Assembly (NCBI RefSeq): GCF_049472655.1
Contig: NZ_JAQNCS010000012.1
Location: 1 to 64,000, forward strand
Source: Deferribacter abyssi
Lineage (GTDB): Bacteria > Chrysiogenota > Deferribacteres > Deferribacterales > Deferribacteraceae
Length of the DNA: 64,000 nt
Reading direction: 5' to 3'
The notes beneath the pieces are model-generated. The model ran no database searches. It was not told the DNA's origin and saw only the letters and a list, made by a program, of their open reading frames with translations. The translations under genes were made by a program, and so were the position numbers. This document shows positions 25,637 to 35,041 of the stretch, piece by piece (the stretch's first letter is position 1; the number at the start of each line of letters is the position of its first letter).

Positions 25637-27743
25637 AAGATTGAAAGAACTTTTCCTCTCAGAAAGCATAGATAATGCAGTAAATATCAAATCTGCTACC
25701 AGCAAGTTGCTTGATCCTAAACATCAAAAAAGCAACCTAGAACTTATAGCTAGATATCTTCATACATTAAAAGGTTCATCTAGAATGATGGGCTACAAAA
25801 CTTTTTCTAACCTTATTCATGTTATTGAGGAAAAAGTAAAACAAATAAATAATTCTCCCAATAAAATTAATAGTAATTTTATAAATTTTCTGTACTCGGT
25901 ATCTGATAAAATTATCTCTATACTAAGTGACATTGATAACGTAGCTGATGAAGAAATTGAAAGTCTAACAAAAGAGATTTTAAAAATGCAAGATTTCTCA
26001 TCTTACAGTACTACAGATCATGACAAAACAACATATTTCCCTTTTGATGAAGAAAACAAGAGTTTATTAAAACAACATATATACAAAATACATGAAACAG
26101 AGCTAAACCAACACCTACAAAGTCTTTACAATATGATATCTAAATCTGAAAATTTATCTCTTTTGAAGAATGATATAGTTTCATTAGTTGAATCAATGCT
26201 TAATAACCTTAAATCTTTAAAATCAAATATAGGTGACGAAAAATATAAAAACTTCATCCAAAACATTATTAAAACAAATGAAATTAAACTTAATAAACTC
26301 TCAAACGACCTAGAAAAAATAATTACTGAAATAAAAACAAATTGTAGAATAAATCATGAAAATGCTCTCTCTTTTAAAATGCTAAAATTCAAAGAAATCA
26401 CGGATACTTTAAAAGAAAGTGCTAAAACATTAGCTGCAGAACTTGGCAAAGAGGCAGATATTATTATTAAAGGAGAAGAAATTAAATTTGATAAAGATAT
26501 ATTGCTGAAATTACAAGAACCCCTTATTCATTTAATAAGAAACAGTATTGACCATGGTCTGGAAACACCTGGTGAAAGAATCAAGAAAAACAAGAATCCA
26601 AAAGGTACAATTGAAATTGAATGTTTAGCTGATAAGAATTACGCAAAAATTACAATCAAAGACGATGGTAGAGGAATTGACATAAAAAAAATAAGAAATA
26701 AAGCTAAGTCTCTAGGATATGAAGTGGGTGAAATGAGTGACAAAGAACTGATTTATCTGATTTTTCAACCTTCCTTTTCTACTAAAAATAATACTACAAA
26801 CATCTCAGGTAGAGGAGAAGGGTTAAGCATTGTTAAAGAGGTTATGAATAAAATAGGAGGTAAAATAGAAATTGATTATAAACCTGGCTTATTTACAAAA
26901 TTTTCACTCATTTTTCCTGTTAGTTTTATGGAAACTGAAGTCTTAATATTTAAATACGCAAATTTAGATTTCGCACTTTTTTTAAATCATATCAAATCAA
27001 TAATAACTTTTGATGAATCAAGAATTATCTACAGTAACAATACAATGCTTTACACAGTAAACAATAACGCTTATAAATTCTCTTATACTTCTGATATTTT
27101 AAATTGTGAAAATGACTTAAATAATTTTATTATTTTCATAGATTACCGTGGCAAAACCTTTGGTATTACAGCTAAAGATATAAAAACAAATTCAAAAATG
27201 AAAATATATAAATATAGTGGACTTATTGAAAATTTAAAAACCTATTCCCATTTCATAGCAAATTTTGATGGATCAGTTATTCCATTAATAGATATCGATT
27301 ATCTATATGAAAAAATCAACCAAACAACACCTATGAGACAAACTACTATAGATGACACAAAAGAACGACCTAAAGTCTTACTTGTAGAAGACTCGTTTGC
27401 CACAAGAGAACTTGAAAAACATATTTTATTAACGGCTGGTTTTGACGTTATTGAAGCAACAAATGGAAAAGAAGCTCTGAATATCTTCAGTAATAGGGAA
27501 GATATAAAAATTATAATATCTGATATAGAAATGCCAGAAATGGATGGGTTTACTCTGACAAAAAATATTAGAACCGGTATAAGAAATCCAAACATTCCTA
27601 TAATACTCATATCTACTCTATCAGACAAAGAAAGCATCAATAAAGGACTAAAATGTGGTGCAAACTTTTTCATAACAAAAAATAAATTTTCCGAAGAAGA
27701 ATTTTTAGACAAAATAAGGAGTCTAATAGGTGTTCAACATTAA
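25629..27743 (+). CDS. Hybrid CheA kinase with C-terminal receiver domain (WspE-like)
   Basis: A 704-residue CheA. The Hpt domain has phospho-acceptor His45 in HTLKGSSRMMG. The middle is a helical dimerisation region. The ATPase (about 290-430) has N-box HLIRNSIDHGLE, G1 DDGRGID, F-box FQPSFST and G2 GRGEGLSIV. A CheW-like domain (about 430-575) is followed by a receiver domain with Asp632 (ISDIEMPEMDGF) and the switch Lys in FITKNK. CheA-REC hybrids are found in Wsp, Frz and other 'alternative function' chemosensory systems. It overlaps both neighbours, 8 bases with the receptor and 14 with cheB. Confidence 0.9.
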   Translation: MNKRLKELFLSESIDNAVNIKSATSKLLDPKHQKSNLELIARYLHTLKGSSRMMGYKTFSNLIHVIEEKVKQINNSPNKINSNFINFLYSVSDKIISILSDIDNVADEEIESLTKEILKMQDFSSYSTTDHDKTTYFPFDEENKSLLKQHIYKIHETELNQHLQSLYNMISKSENLSLLKNDIVSLVESMLNNLKSLKSNIGDEKYKNFIQNIIKTNEIKLNKLSNDLEKIITEIKTNCRINHENALSFKMLKFKEITDTLKESAKTLAAELGKEADIIIKGEEIKFDKDILLKLQEPLIHLIRNSIDHGLETPGERIKKNKNPKGTIEIECLADKNYAKITIKDDGRGIDIKKIRNKAKSLGYEVGEMSDKELIYLIFQPSFSTKNNTTNISGRGEGLSIVKEVMNKIGGKIEIDYKPGLFTKFSLIFPVSFMETEVLIFKYANLDFALFLNHIKSIITFDESRIIYSNNTMLYTVNNNAYKFSYTSDILNCENDLNNFIIFIDYRGKTFGITAKDIKTNSKMKIYKYSGLIENLKTYSHFIANFDGSVIPLIDIDYLYEKINQTTPMRQTTIDDTKERPKVLLVEDSFATRELEKHILLTAGFDVIEATNGKEALNIFSNREDIKIIISDIEMPEMDGFTLTKNIRTGIRNPNIPIILISTLSDKESINKGLKCGANFFITKNKFSEEEFLDKIRSLIGVQH

Positions 27744-28758
27744 TATTTTATTAACAGATGATTCCCTTTTTGTTAGAGAAACAATTAAAGAGTTACTTTC
27801 GAAATATGAAGAAATAAACAAAATTTTCACAGCTGAAAATGGTAAAGAAGCTATAGAAATATGCAAAAAAGAAACAATAGATGTAGTATTTATGGACCTT
27901 GATATGCCAGTTATGGATGGTGAAAAAGCATCAAGAATTATTTTCGAACAATTTGGATTGCCTATTATTATTCTCACTTCTTTAGACAATTATATAATCA
28001 AAGAAGCTTTTGATCTAATATACAACTATTGCATAGATGTAATTAATAAACCTGAAAACATAGATGAAAATTTTTCGAAAATTCTACTGAGAAAAATAAA
28101 AAATGCTTTTATCGTGAAAAACAGGTTACCAAATTACAAAAACAAGGGGAAGAAACACAAACATGAAATTATAATACCTGAGCCTTTTGAAAAAGATTCT
28201 TCTAAGATTATCATTTTTGCCATGTCTACGGGTGGTCCAAAAATGATACCTGATATCTTAAAACAAATAGAAGTAATTCCTTTACCATTTGTGTTAATAC
28301 AACATATTGAGCCAATAATGTTTGAAGGTTATATAGATTGGTTACGCTCAAAAACCAACAAAGAAGTAATATCAGTAAACTTAGATATCCCTTTTGAAAT
28401 AAAAGATTGTTTATACGTTCTCCATCCAAAATTTCATACCACCATAAAAAAAACATTATTTACAAAATTTATCACCAGGCCTCATTTAAAAACAGACCTT
28501 TATTCTCCACCTGCTGATCCTTTTGTTATTAGTATCTCTGAAGTTTTTAAGGAAAAAATCATATTTGCAATATTTTCCGGAATGTGTTCAGATGGATTAA
28601 AAGGTGCCGAAGCCGTAAAAAAACATGGAGGAAAAGTGTTTTGTCAATCCCCCAAAGAAGCTTTGATTGATACAATGCCCAAATCAGTAATAGATGCTGG
28701 ATTATGTGATAATATATTTGAATTACAATCCTTAAACAAGGTATTACTAAATGGATAA
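27730..28758 (+). CDS. cheB: CheB-family protein-glutamate methylesterase, second copy
   Basis: A 342-residue CheB. The receiver domain has Asp10/Asp11, Asp56 (FMDLDMPVMDG), Thr83 and Lys107. The methylesterase domain has the full triad: Ser166 (AMSTGGP), His192 (QHIEP) and Asp288 (GMCSDGLKG). It would remove methyl groups from the operon's receptor. The start is GTG 27730, with GGAG eight bases upstream and inside the end of cheA. It is well diverged from the flagellar-cluster CheB at 50680 and shares little beyond motifs, so the two are separate lineages rather than a recent duplication. Confidence 0.9.
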   Translation: MFNINILLTDDSLFVRETIKELLSKYEEINKIFTAENGKEAIEICKKETIDVVFMDLDMPVMDGEKASRIIFEQFGLPIIILTSLDNYIIKEAFDLIYNYCIDVINKPENIDENFSKILLRKIKNAFIVKNRLPNYKNKGKKHKHEIIIPEPFEKDSSKIIIFAMSTGGPKMIPDILKQIEVIPLPFVLIQHIEPIMFEGYIDWLRSKTNKEVISVNLDIPFEIKDCLYVLHPKFHTTIKKTLFTKFITRPHLKTDLYSPPADPFVISISEVFKEKIIFAIFSGMCSDGLKGAEAVKKHGGKVFCQSPKEALIDTMPKSVIDAGLCDNIFELQSLNKVLLNG

Positions 28759-30070
28759 AACTCTTTTCAACATACTCTGTAAAAAAATAGAAAATGTAAG
28801 TGGTTTTAGAGTTTACAGTTTTTACGAATCCAATTTACTTACAATTTTAAACCGAATTGCTGAAAAAAGAATAACAACAGTTGATGAAATAATCGAAGAA
28901 TCTTTGAAAAACATGAATCTATTAGAAGAAATTATAGAGTCTCTTGTCATTAACGAAACATTTTTTTATAGACATGAAAATCAGTTTAAACTTATCGAAG
29001 AAAAAATAATCCCTGATATTTCTAAAAACTATAATACCATAACAATCTGGTCTGCTGGCTGTTCAACAGGGTGTGAGCCTTACACTATTGCTATGATAAT
29101 AGACAAAAGATATCCCCATCTCAAAGATAGAATTACAATCATAGGTACAGATATCGACAGAGAAGCCCTTAATATAGCCGAAAATGGTGAATTTTCAAAG
29201 TGGCATATTAGAAACCTTGCTAATAATGTTTTAAATACTTATTTTACCAAAAAAAATAATATTTACTATTTAAGTGAAAATATAAAAAAAATGGTAAATT
29301 TCAAAAGACACAACCTATTACATGATCCTTTTTTCTCAAACTGTCATATCATTCTATGCAGAAATGTCTTAATATACTTTTCACAAGAAAATATCACCCA
29401 CATATTAAAACGATTTATAAATGACTCATTAGTTGAAAATGGTTATTTATTTTTAGCTCCAGGAGAGTTTACTTTACTAAATTCATTAGGTTTCACTCCT
29501 CTAAACATTCAAAATACATTTGTTTATAAGAAATCTAGTAATATTACTGATATCACATTTAATAGACAAAAACATTCTATAAATTTTAAAAAAATCAAAA
29601 AAAATTTAAATGCTCTTTTACTATCAAACAAAAAAGATGATGCTTTAAACTATTTACATAATATATCTTTTGAGTCGTCTAAAGACGTAAAGAATTCAAA
29701 TCTAGAAGAACTTGTAATATACATAGATACTGGAGATATATACAATTTAGAGAAAAAAATAAAAGAATTCAAATTCACATTGAATGATGACGAATATTTC
29801 TTTTTGATTGGTATGAAATATTATCTTAAAAATGATTACAAAAATGCTCTTGATAACTTTAGAAAAGCTACAATGTTAAAAGATGATTATATATATTACT
29901 TTTATCAAGCTCTTTCACTTAAGGCATTAGGAGATTTAGAAAATGCAAAAATATTTTTTACACTTTCATTGAAATTTTTTTATATTAATAGTATATTTGA
30001 GTCATTAGTTAACAAAAATGCAATAAAAAAAATAATTTTAAATCATATAAGTTCTAAATCTTACAAATGA
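28751..30070 (+). CDS. cheR: CheR-family receptor methyltransferase with C-terminal TPR-like region (WspC-like)
   Basis: A 439-residue protein. Residues about 1-265 are a CheR methyltransferase: INETFFYRHE, the SAM motif SAGCSTGCEPYTIAM and CRNVLIYFSQE. The remaining ~170 residues are helical with TPR-like repeats (YFFLIGMKYYLKNDYKNAL, YYFYQALSLKALGDLENAK). CheR-TPR proteins such as WspC and FrzF belong to alternative chemosensory systems and may use the repeats to select their own receptor. The gene overlaps cheB by 8 bases. Confidence 0.88.
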   Translation: MDKTLFNILCKKIENVSGFRVYSFYESNLLTILNRIAEKRITTVDEIIEESLKNMNLLEEIIESLVINETFFYRHENQFKLIEEKIIPDISKNYNTITIWSAGCSTGCEPYTIAMIIDKRYPHLKDRITIIGTDIDREALNIAENGEFSKWHIRNLANNVLNTYFTKKNNIYYLSENIKKMVNFKRHNLLHDPFFSNCHIILCRNVLIYFSQENITHILKRFINDSLVENGYLFLAPGEFTLLNSLGFTPLNIQNTFVYKKSSNITDITFNRQKHSINFKKIKKNLNALLLSNKKDDALNYLHNISFESSKDVKNSNLEELVIYIDTGDIYNLEKKIKEFKFTLNDDEYFFLIGMKYYLKNDYKNALDNFRKATMLKDDYIYYFYQALSLKALGDLENAKIFFTLSLKFFYINSIFESLVNKNAIKKIILNHISSKSYK

Positions 30071-30083
30071 GATGAGGTGTAAC

Positions 30084-30773
30084 ATGACATTTAAGAAAAA
30101 ACACATTGTTGCCATTGATGATGAAGAATCTGTATTAATAAACTTAGAAAAAAAACTCAAGAAATTCCTTGAATGCAATTTCTACGGCTTTAAAAACTCA
30201 GATGAAGGGTTAAATTTTATACGTGAAAATCCTGTGGACTTAATATTACTAGATTTACTCATGCCTGAAAAAAGTGGTTTTGAAGTATTATCTGAAATTA
30301 AGGAAGATGAAAACTTAAAAAGGATACCTATTATTATTCTTACAGTAAAAGCTGATGCTGAAGCAATTGATGAAGCTTTTGAAAGAGGAGCTGATGATTA
30401 TATATTAAAATCATTTTATGAAAACGAGCTACTTGCTAGAGTAAAAAGAATTTTGCGTTCAAAAGAAATGGAAGAAGAGCTACTAAGATATGAAAGGGAT
30501 AAAGTAGCCTTACAACTTGGAGGAGGTATTGCTCATCATTTTAATCAACCACTAACAGTGTTAACTATGGGATTTGAAATAATAAGAACTCTTTTAGAAA
30601 CGCAGCACCCAGAAGCATTAAAAACTATAGATAAATATCTGAAAATGTGCGAAGATTCTACTGCAAAAATTTCAAAAATTGTAGACAAGTTGTCTTCTCT
30701 AAAAAAATACAGACTCATGAAATATGTAGGAGATATGCATATCTTTGACTTATCATTAGATAATGATGAATAA
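30084..30773 (+). CDS. Receiver domain joined to a histidine-kinase dimerisation helix, no ATPase domain
   Basis: A 229-residue protein starting at ATG 30084 with GAGGTG upstream. Residues 1-125 are a complete receiver domain (Asp12/Asp13, Asp57 in LLDLLMPEKSG, Thr87, Lys109). Residues about 143-210 resemble a HisKA dimerisation/phosphoacceptor helix pair with an H-box IAHHFNQPLTVL (His151/His152). The catalytic ATPase domain is absent, and the acidic residue that normally follows the phospho-His is a His. It is the last gene of the chemosensory operon and has no DNA-binding or GGDEF domain. It may be the output, a phosphate shuttle or a dimerising regulator; function unknown. Confidence 0.8.
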   Translation: MTFKKKHIVAIDDEESVLINLEKKLKKFLECNFYGFKNSDEGLNFIRENPVDLILLDLLMPEKSGFEVLSEIKEDENLKRIPIIILTVKADAEAIDEAFERGADDYILKSFYENELLARVKRILRSKEMEEELLRYERDKVALQLGGGIAHHFNQPLTVLTMGFEIIRTLLETQHPEALKTIDKYLKMCEDSTAKISKIVDKLSSLKKYRLMKYVGDMHIFDLSLDNDE

Positions 30774-30821
30774 CTCTTCTTACTGTTAAAAATACATTTT
30801 TCTGATTGAAAGTATTGCATT

Positions 30822-31526
30822 TTAAAGCATTTTATAAATATTCTCTATATATGATTTAACACTTTTATAACTTGGTTGTCTTCTCACAATTTCAGTGCCA
30901 ATTACTACACCATCTGCAAATTTTAACACTCGTGTCACATCGTCTTTACTTTTTATTCCAAAGCCATACACAACTTTTTTCCCAGTAATCTCTTTTATAA
31001 GCCTCACTTTCTCCTCATTTAAACTCTTATCACTATCTACAAATGTACCAGTTGTTCCCTTTACCCCAACATAATATATAAAATCTGAATCACTTTCTTT
31101 TAATTTTTCAATATCTACCAGTCTACTAGCTGGTGTTATAAACGGAGTAATTTTTATACTAAAACCCATCCTCTTAAAAATTGTATGCATACGATTTGGT
31201 AAATCAGCAATAATTACACCATTTAAGTTGGATAAAAACTCTTCACAAAATTTCTTTATACCATAGTTATATATAATATTAGCATAAGTCATTACATACC
31301 TTTTTTTATTGCATGGGATTTTCAATATATCCTTCAAATCGTTATAACTAACTTTATCATAAACCTTTTCAACAGCCTCAGCTATCACTGAACCATCAGC
31401 TACAGGGTCATTGAAAGGATAACCAATTTCAATAAAATCTATTAAATTACAATTAATCAAATAATCATAAATTCTTCTAAAATTCTCTTTATCTGGATAA
31501 TTCAAAACAATATATACACCTTTCAT
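30822..31526 (-). CDS. trpA: Tryptophan synthase alpha chain (short form)
   Basis: A 234-residue TrpA, which cleaves indole-3-glycerol phosphate to indole and glyceraldehyde 3-phosphate and passes indole to TrpB. The catalytic Glu is in FIEIGYPFNDPVADG together with the following Asp, and the phosphate-binding GTTGT and FGI segments are present. It is about 30 residues shorter than most TrpA: the N-terminal helix 0 and its LKxxGxxAxIPY segment are missing, and the chain starts at strand 1. It overlaps trpB by four bases and is the last trp gene, converging on the chemosensory operon. Confidence 0.9.
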   Translation of the reverse strand: MKGVYIVLNYPDKENFRRIYDYLINCNLIDFIEIGYPFNDPVADGSVIAEAVEKVYDKVSYNDLKDILKIPCNKKRYVMTYANIIYNYGIKKFCEEFLSNLNGVIIADLPNRMHTIFKRMGFSIKITPFITPASRLVDIEKLKESDSDFIYYVGVKGTTGTFVDSDKSLNEEKVRLIKEITGKKVVYGFGIKSKDDVTRVLKFADGVVIGTEIVRRQPSYKSVKSYIENIYKML

Positions 31527-32689
31527 ATCAGCTCCTTTACCTCATGTATAATATGCAAGTCTTTATCCCCTCTTCCCGAAAGATTTATCAACACATTTTT
31601 ACCTTTAAATTTTTTATGATTTTCAAGAACGTATGCAATAGCATGACTCGATTCCAAAGCAGGTAAAATCCCTTCATTCTTTGTCAGCTCAAAAAATGCT
31701 TTGAGAGCTTCCTCATCTCTCACACATTCATATTTCACTCTACCAGCCTCCTTTAAATATGCATGCTCTGGACCCACCCCAGGATAATCAAGCCCTGCAG
31801 AAATTGAATGAACCTTTGCAATTTGCCCTTCATCTGTCTGAATCACATAAGAGAGACTACCTTGAAAAATTCCCTTTTTCCCTTTTCTAATACTCATAGC
31901 ATGTTTTCCAGGCTCATCAGAAATACCACCTGCTTCTACCCCTATCAACTCCACATCTTTATCATCCATAAAACCTCTAAAAATACCTATGGCATTACTT
32001 CCTCCACCCACACAGGCCACCACAACATCAGGCATAACCCCTTTTGTAAAAAAGTATTCTTTTGCTTCATTACCAATTACTGATTGAAAATGAGCCACTA
32101 TTTCAGGAAATGGATATGGCCCCACTGCTGAGCCAATGAGATAATGTGTATTATCCACACTGCTAACCCAATCTCTAAGAGCAGCACTCACAGCATCCTT
32201 CAAAGTTTTACTCCCCTCATCTACCACTCTTACCTCAGCACCTAGCATCTTCATCCTTTCCACATTTACAGCCTGCCTCTGCGCATCGATACTACCCATA
32301 TAGACAGTACATTCAAGATTTAAAAGAGCACAAACTGTAGCCGTGGCTACACCATGTTGCCCTGCTCCAGTTTCAGCAATAACCCTTTTCTTCCCAATAA
32401 ATTTCGCAAGGAGAGCCTGACCAAGAGTATTATTAATCTTATGAGCACCTGTATGAAGCAAATCCTCTCTTTTCAAATAAATATTTATGTCATATTTATT
32501 AGATAGATTTTCTGCAAAATACACAGGGGTTGGTCTACCTGCAAAATCTTTTAATAAGGCATCTAATTCTTTATTAAAATTTATATCATCCTTTATCTTA
32601 AAAAAAGCTTCTTCAAGTTCATCAAGAGCAGGAATAAGGGTTTCTGCTACAAACTGACCACCAAACTCTCCATAAAATAATTTTTCCAT
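31523..32689 (-). CDS. trpB: Tryptophan synthase beta chain
   Basis: A 388-residue PLP enzyme joining indole and serine to form tryptophan. It begins YGEFGGQFVAETL as TrpB1 proteins do. The PLP lysine is in HTGAHKINNTLGQ, the phosphate-binding loop is CVGGGSNAIG, and the GAGQHG segment is intact. The length is standard. GAGGTGG precedes ATG 32689. It follows trpF after a 63-bp gap, the largest inside the operon. Confidence 0.97.
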   Translation of the reverse strand: MEKLFYGEFGGQFVAETLIPALDELEEAFFKIKDDINFNKELDALLKDFAGRPTPVYFAENLSNKYDINIYLKREDLLHTGAHKINNTLGQALLAKFIGKKRVIAETGAGQHGVATATVCALLNLECTVYMGSIDAQRQAVNVERMKMLGAEVRVVDEGSKTLKDAVSAALRDWVSSVDNTHYLIGSAVGPYPFPEIVAHFQSVIGNEAKEYFFTKGVMPDVVVACVGGGSNAIGIFRGFMDDKDVELIGVEAGGISDEPGKHAMSIRKGKKGIFQGSLSYVIQTDEGQIAKVHSISAGLDYPGVGPEHAYLKEAGRVKYECVRDEEALKAFFELTKNEGILPALESSHAIAYVLENHKKFKGKNVLINLSGRGDKDLHIIHEVKELI

Positions 32690-32752
32690 CTTCCACCTCT
32701 ATACCTTTTTACAACTATTAAAAATAGTAAAACTTATTACAGTCTCTATCCA

Positions 32753-33304
32753 CTAATCTTTTGCAACAACGCTTTTACATGCTTCAATAAATCTTTTCAT
32801 CTTATTAAAACATTTGACACCTGGAGATTTTTCAACAGATGACGATACATCTACACCGAAAGGTTTAATTTTATCTATCACGTTACGAACATTTTTTTCA
32901 TCAAGACCACCAGAATAAATCAGTTTCTCTTTATAATTATATATCCATTCAGGAACATCTTCGTTAAAAACACCTCTCCCCATACTTGAATCATACAAAA
33001 AATAATCATAATTTTTACAAAGAGGTTCTGTGCTAGAAGCATATATCAAACCTTTAACTTTTTTATACTCATAAATCTGTACATAATCAAACAAAGCAAC
33101 ACAATCTTTCACTTCATCATAAGTGAGACTTACACATACTGTGAGTATTTTTCCTCTTGCATAAGCACTTAATTTTTTCGCAAAATTACTATCAATATAT
33201 CTTTTACTTTTTGGATATAAAACTATACCAATAGCAGAAAAACCTAACTCCACTGCCCAGTCAATCTGAATAAAATTTGTTATACCACATACTTTTACAA
33301 ACAT
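32753..33304 (-). CDS. trpF: Phosphoribosylanthranilate isomerase
   Basis: A 183-residue (beta/alpha)8 isomerase converting phosphoribosylanthranilate to CdRP. The catalytic Cys is in VKVCGIT at the N-terminus, and the general acid Asp is probably in FLYDSSMGRG. IYSGGL and VDVSSSVEKSPGVK bind phosphate. ATG 33304 is preferred to GTG 33310 by spacing to the GGGG ribosome binding site. The start lies within the end of trpC (10-base overlap). It is slightly shorter than average. Confidence 0.93.
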   Translation of the reverse strand: MFVKVCGITNFIQIDWAVELGFSAIGIVLYPKSKRYIDSNFAKKLSAYARGKILTVCVSLTYDEVKDCVALFDYVQIYEYKKVKGLIYASSTEPLCKNYDYFLYDSSMGRGVFNEDVPEWIYNYKEKLIYSGGLDEKNVRNVIDKIKPFGVDVSSSVEKSPGVKCFNKMKRFIEACKSVVAKD

Positions 33305-34047
33305 AAACACCCCGCAGATAATTCATTTAGCAGCTTTACTGGATTATCACTTTTCATTAGTGATGTACCCACTAGAAACATATCAGCTCCAGCTTCTTTA
33401 AATCTTATAATATCTTCTTTTGTCTCAATCCCACTTTCAGCTACTTTAATATAATTACCTTTTATCCTGGACAATGTTTCCATTGCTCTATTTTTATTTA
33501 TCCTCAAAGTAGTCAAATCCCTACTATTGACTCCCATAAATTTAACATCAAGGTTCTCTAATTTAATAAGTTCTTCATATTTATGTATTTCTACCAATAC
33601 TTCTAAACCTAATTTTTTAGAATATTCAAACAATCTTTTCAGTTCATCACCTTCTAACATCGAAGCTATTAGCAAAATTACATCAGCTCCATACTCATAA
33701 GCCAAATCAATCTGAACCTCATCAACAATAAAATCTTTACAAAGAATTGGCAAATTTACCGCACTAGAAATTTCTTTTAAAAATTTGAAATCACCGTTAA
33801 AATAATTTTTATCAGTTAGTACACTAATAGCTGCTGCACCACCTTTTTCATACAACTTAGCCTGTCTTTTTACATCCACCTTCTTTATTTCACCAAGTGA
33901 CGGAGAAGCTTGCTTCACCTCAGCAATAATCCTTCTATCAGAAAGAAATCTTTCAAAAGGGATAACCTCTTTAAATCTTTCCCCTACCCCCTTTTTAAGT
34001 TTTTTTACTTCAGCTTTTTTAAGCTCATAAATTTTTTTTAAAAACAT
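33295..34047 (-). CDS. trpC: Indole-3-glycerol phosphate synthase
   Basis: A 250-residue TrpC that closes the indole ring from CdRP. Motifs: IAEVKQASPSLGEI (catalytic Lys), LTDKNYFNGDF, ILCKDFIVDE (catalytic Lys), VGVNSRDL-like MGVNSRDLTT and AESGI. ATG 34047 has GAGG six bases upstream; a TTG at 34059 overlaps that site. The C-terminus ends in an unusual Cys-containing tail (GCLCL). Confidence 0.95.
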   Translation of the reverse strand: MFLKKIYELKKAEVKKLKKGVGERFKEVIPFERFLSDRRIIAEVKQASPSLGEIKKVDVKRQAKLYEKGGAAAISVLTDKNYFNGDFKFLKEISSAVNLPILCKDFIVDEVQIDLAYEYGADVILLIASMLEGDELKRLFEYSKKLGLEVLVEIHKYEELIKLENLDVKFMGVNSRDLTTLRINKNRAMETLSRIKGNYIKVAESGIETKEDIIRFKEAGADMFLVGTSLMKSDNPVKLLNELSAGCLCL

Positions 34048-34048
34048 G

Positions 34049-35041
34049 CTATACCTCAACAGCTGATAGCATTTTCATCTTATTGTAACATTCACCACTT
34101 TTTATTTTTTCATACGCTTTCAAATATCCACTCTTCAAATCTATATCTTCTAAAAGATGAAGAGCAAGGGCAGTATTGAGTGCAAAAAGTTTGGCCACGT
34201 TTTCATCTTCTCCAGTTATTCCATTAAGAAAAAGTCTCTTTGCTTCAACTTCATCCCTCACACAAGGCATATCAAAAGGCTCAAAAAACTCCTCAGGGTT
34301 AACGGTTAAGTGCTCGACCACCCCATTAACAATCTTGTAGCAGATTGTCATATCCTTTGTTGAAACTTCGTCATATCCATCTTTTGATGAATAAACTATA
34401 AATTTCCTATTCTTAAACCTTGTTACTGCCTCAGCATAAATTTCCAATTTAGAAAAATCTCCCACACCTATAATCTGGTATTCTGGCTCTGCTGGATTAA
34501 CTAAAGGTCCTAAAAGATTAAAAATTGTGGGCACCATCAAATCCTTTCTTATTGGGGCAACATATTTCATTGCAGGATGGAAATTTGGTGCAAAAAGAAA
34601 AACAAAATTGTGGTTATCAAAAAACCTTCTGGCTTCATCAAGCACCATTTTCACTGGAATACCAAAAGACTCATAAATATTTGCAGAACCTACTCTACCA
34701 CTTATAGCCACGTTTCCATGCTTTACTACAGAATATCCCATGGACGAAAGTATAATAGCCACTGCTGATGACACATTCACACAACTTTTACCGTCACCAC
34801 CAGTCCCACATGTATCAATACATCTTTGTTTACTGTGTTCAAATCTAACTTTATATTTGTTTAATACTTTAGCCGCTGCAAAAATCTCATCAGCACTTTC
34901 CCCTCTCATTTTCATAGCTATTAATGCTCCACCTATCTGAGCATCACTTAAACTGCCAGTCATTATTGAATCAAAAAATAATAATGCTTCATTCTCAGTA
35001 AGTTTTTGCCCACTATATACTTTTTTTATAATTTCATTCAT
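34049..35041 (-). CDS. trpD: Anthranilate phosphoribosyltransferase
   Basis: A 330-residue TrpD transferring phosphoribose from PRPP to anthranilate. The PRPP loop DTCGTGGDGKSCVNVS, the KHGN motif, the NFHPAMKYVAPIRKDL segment and FNLLGPLVNPA are present. It overlaps trpG by four bases (ATGA) and is separated from trpC by one base, so the whole set is translationally coupled. Confidence 0.97.
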   Translation of the reverse strand: MNEIIKKVYSGQKLTENEALLFFDSIMTGSLSDAQIGGALIAMKMRGESADEIFAAAKVLNKYKVRFEHSKQRCIDTCGTGGDGKSCVNVSSAVAIILSSMGYSVVKHGNVAISGRVGSANIYESFGIPVKMVLDEARRFFDNHNFVFLFAPNFHPAMKYVAPIRKDLMVPTIFNLLGPLVNPAEPEYQIIGVGDFSKLEIYAEAVTRFKNRKFIVYSSKDGYDEVSTKDMTICYKIVNGVVEHLTVNPEEFFEPFDMPCVRDEVEAKRLFLNGITGEDENVAKLFALNTALALHLLEDIDLKSGYLKAYEKIKSGECYNKMKMLSAVEV

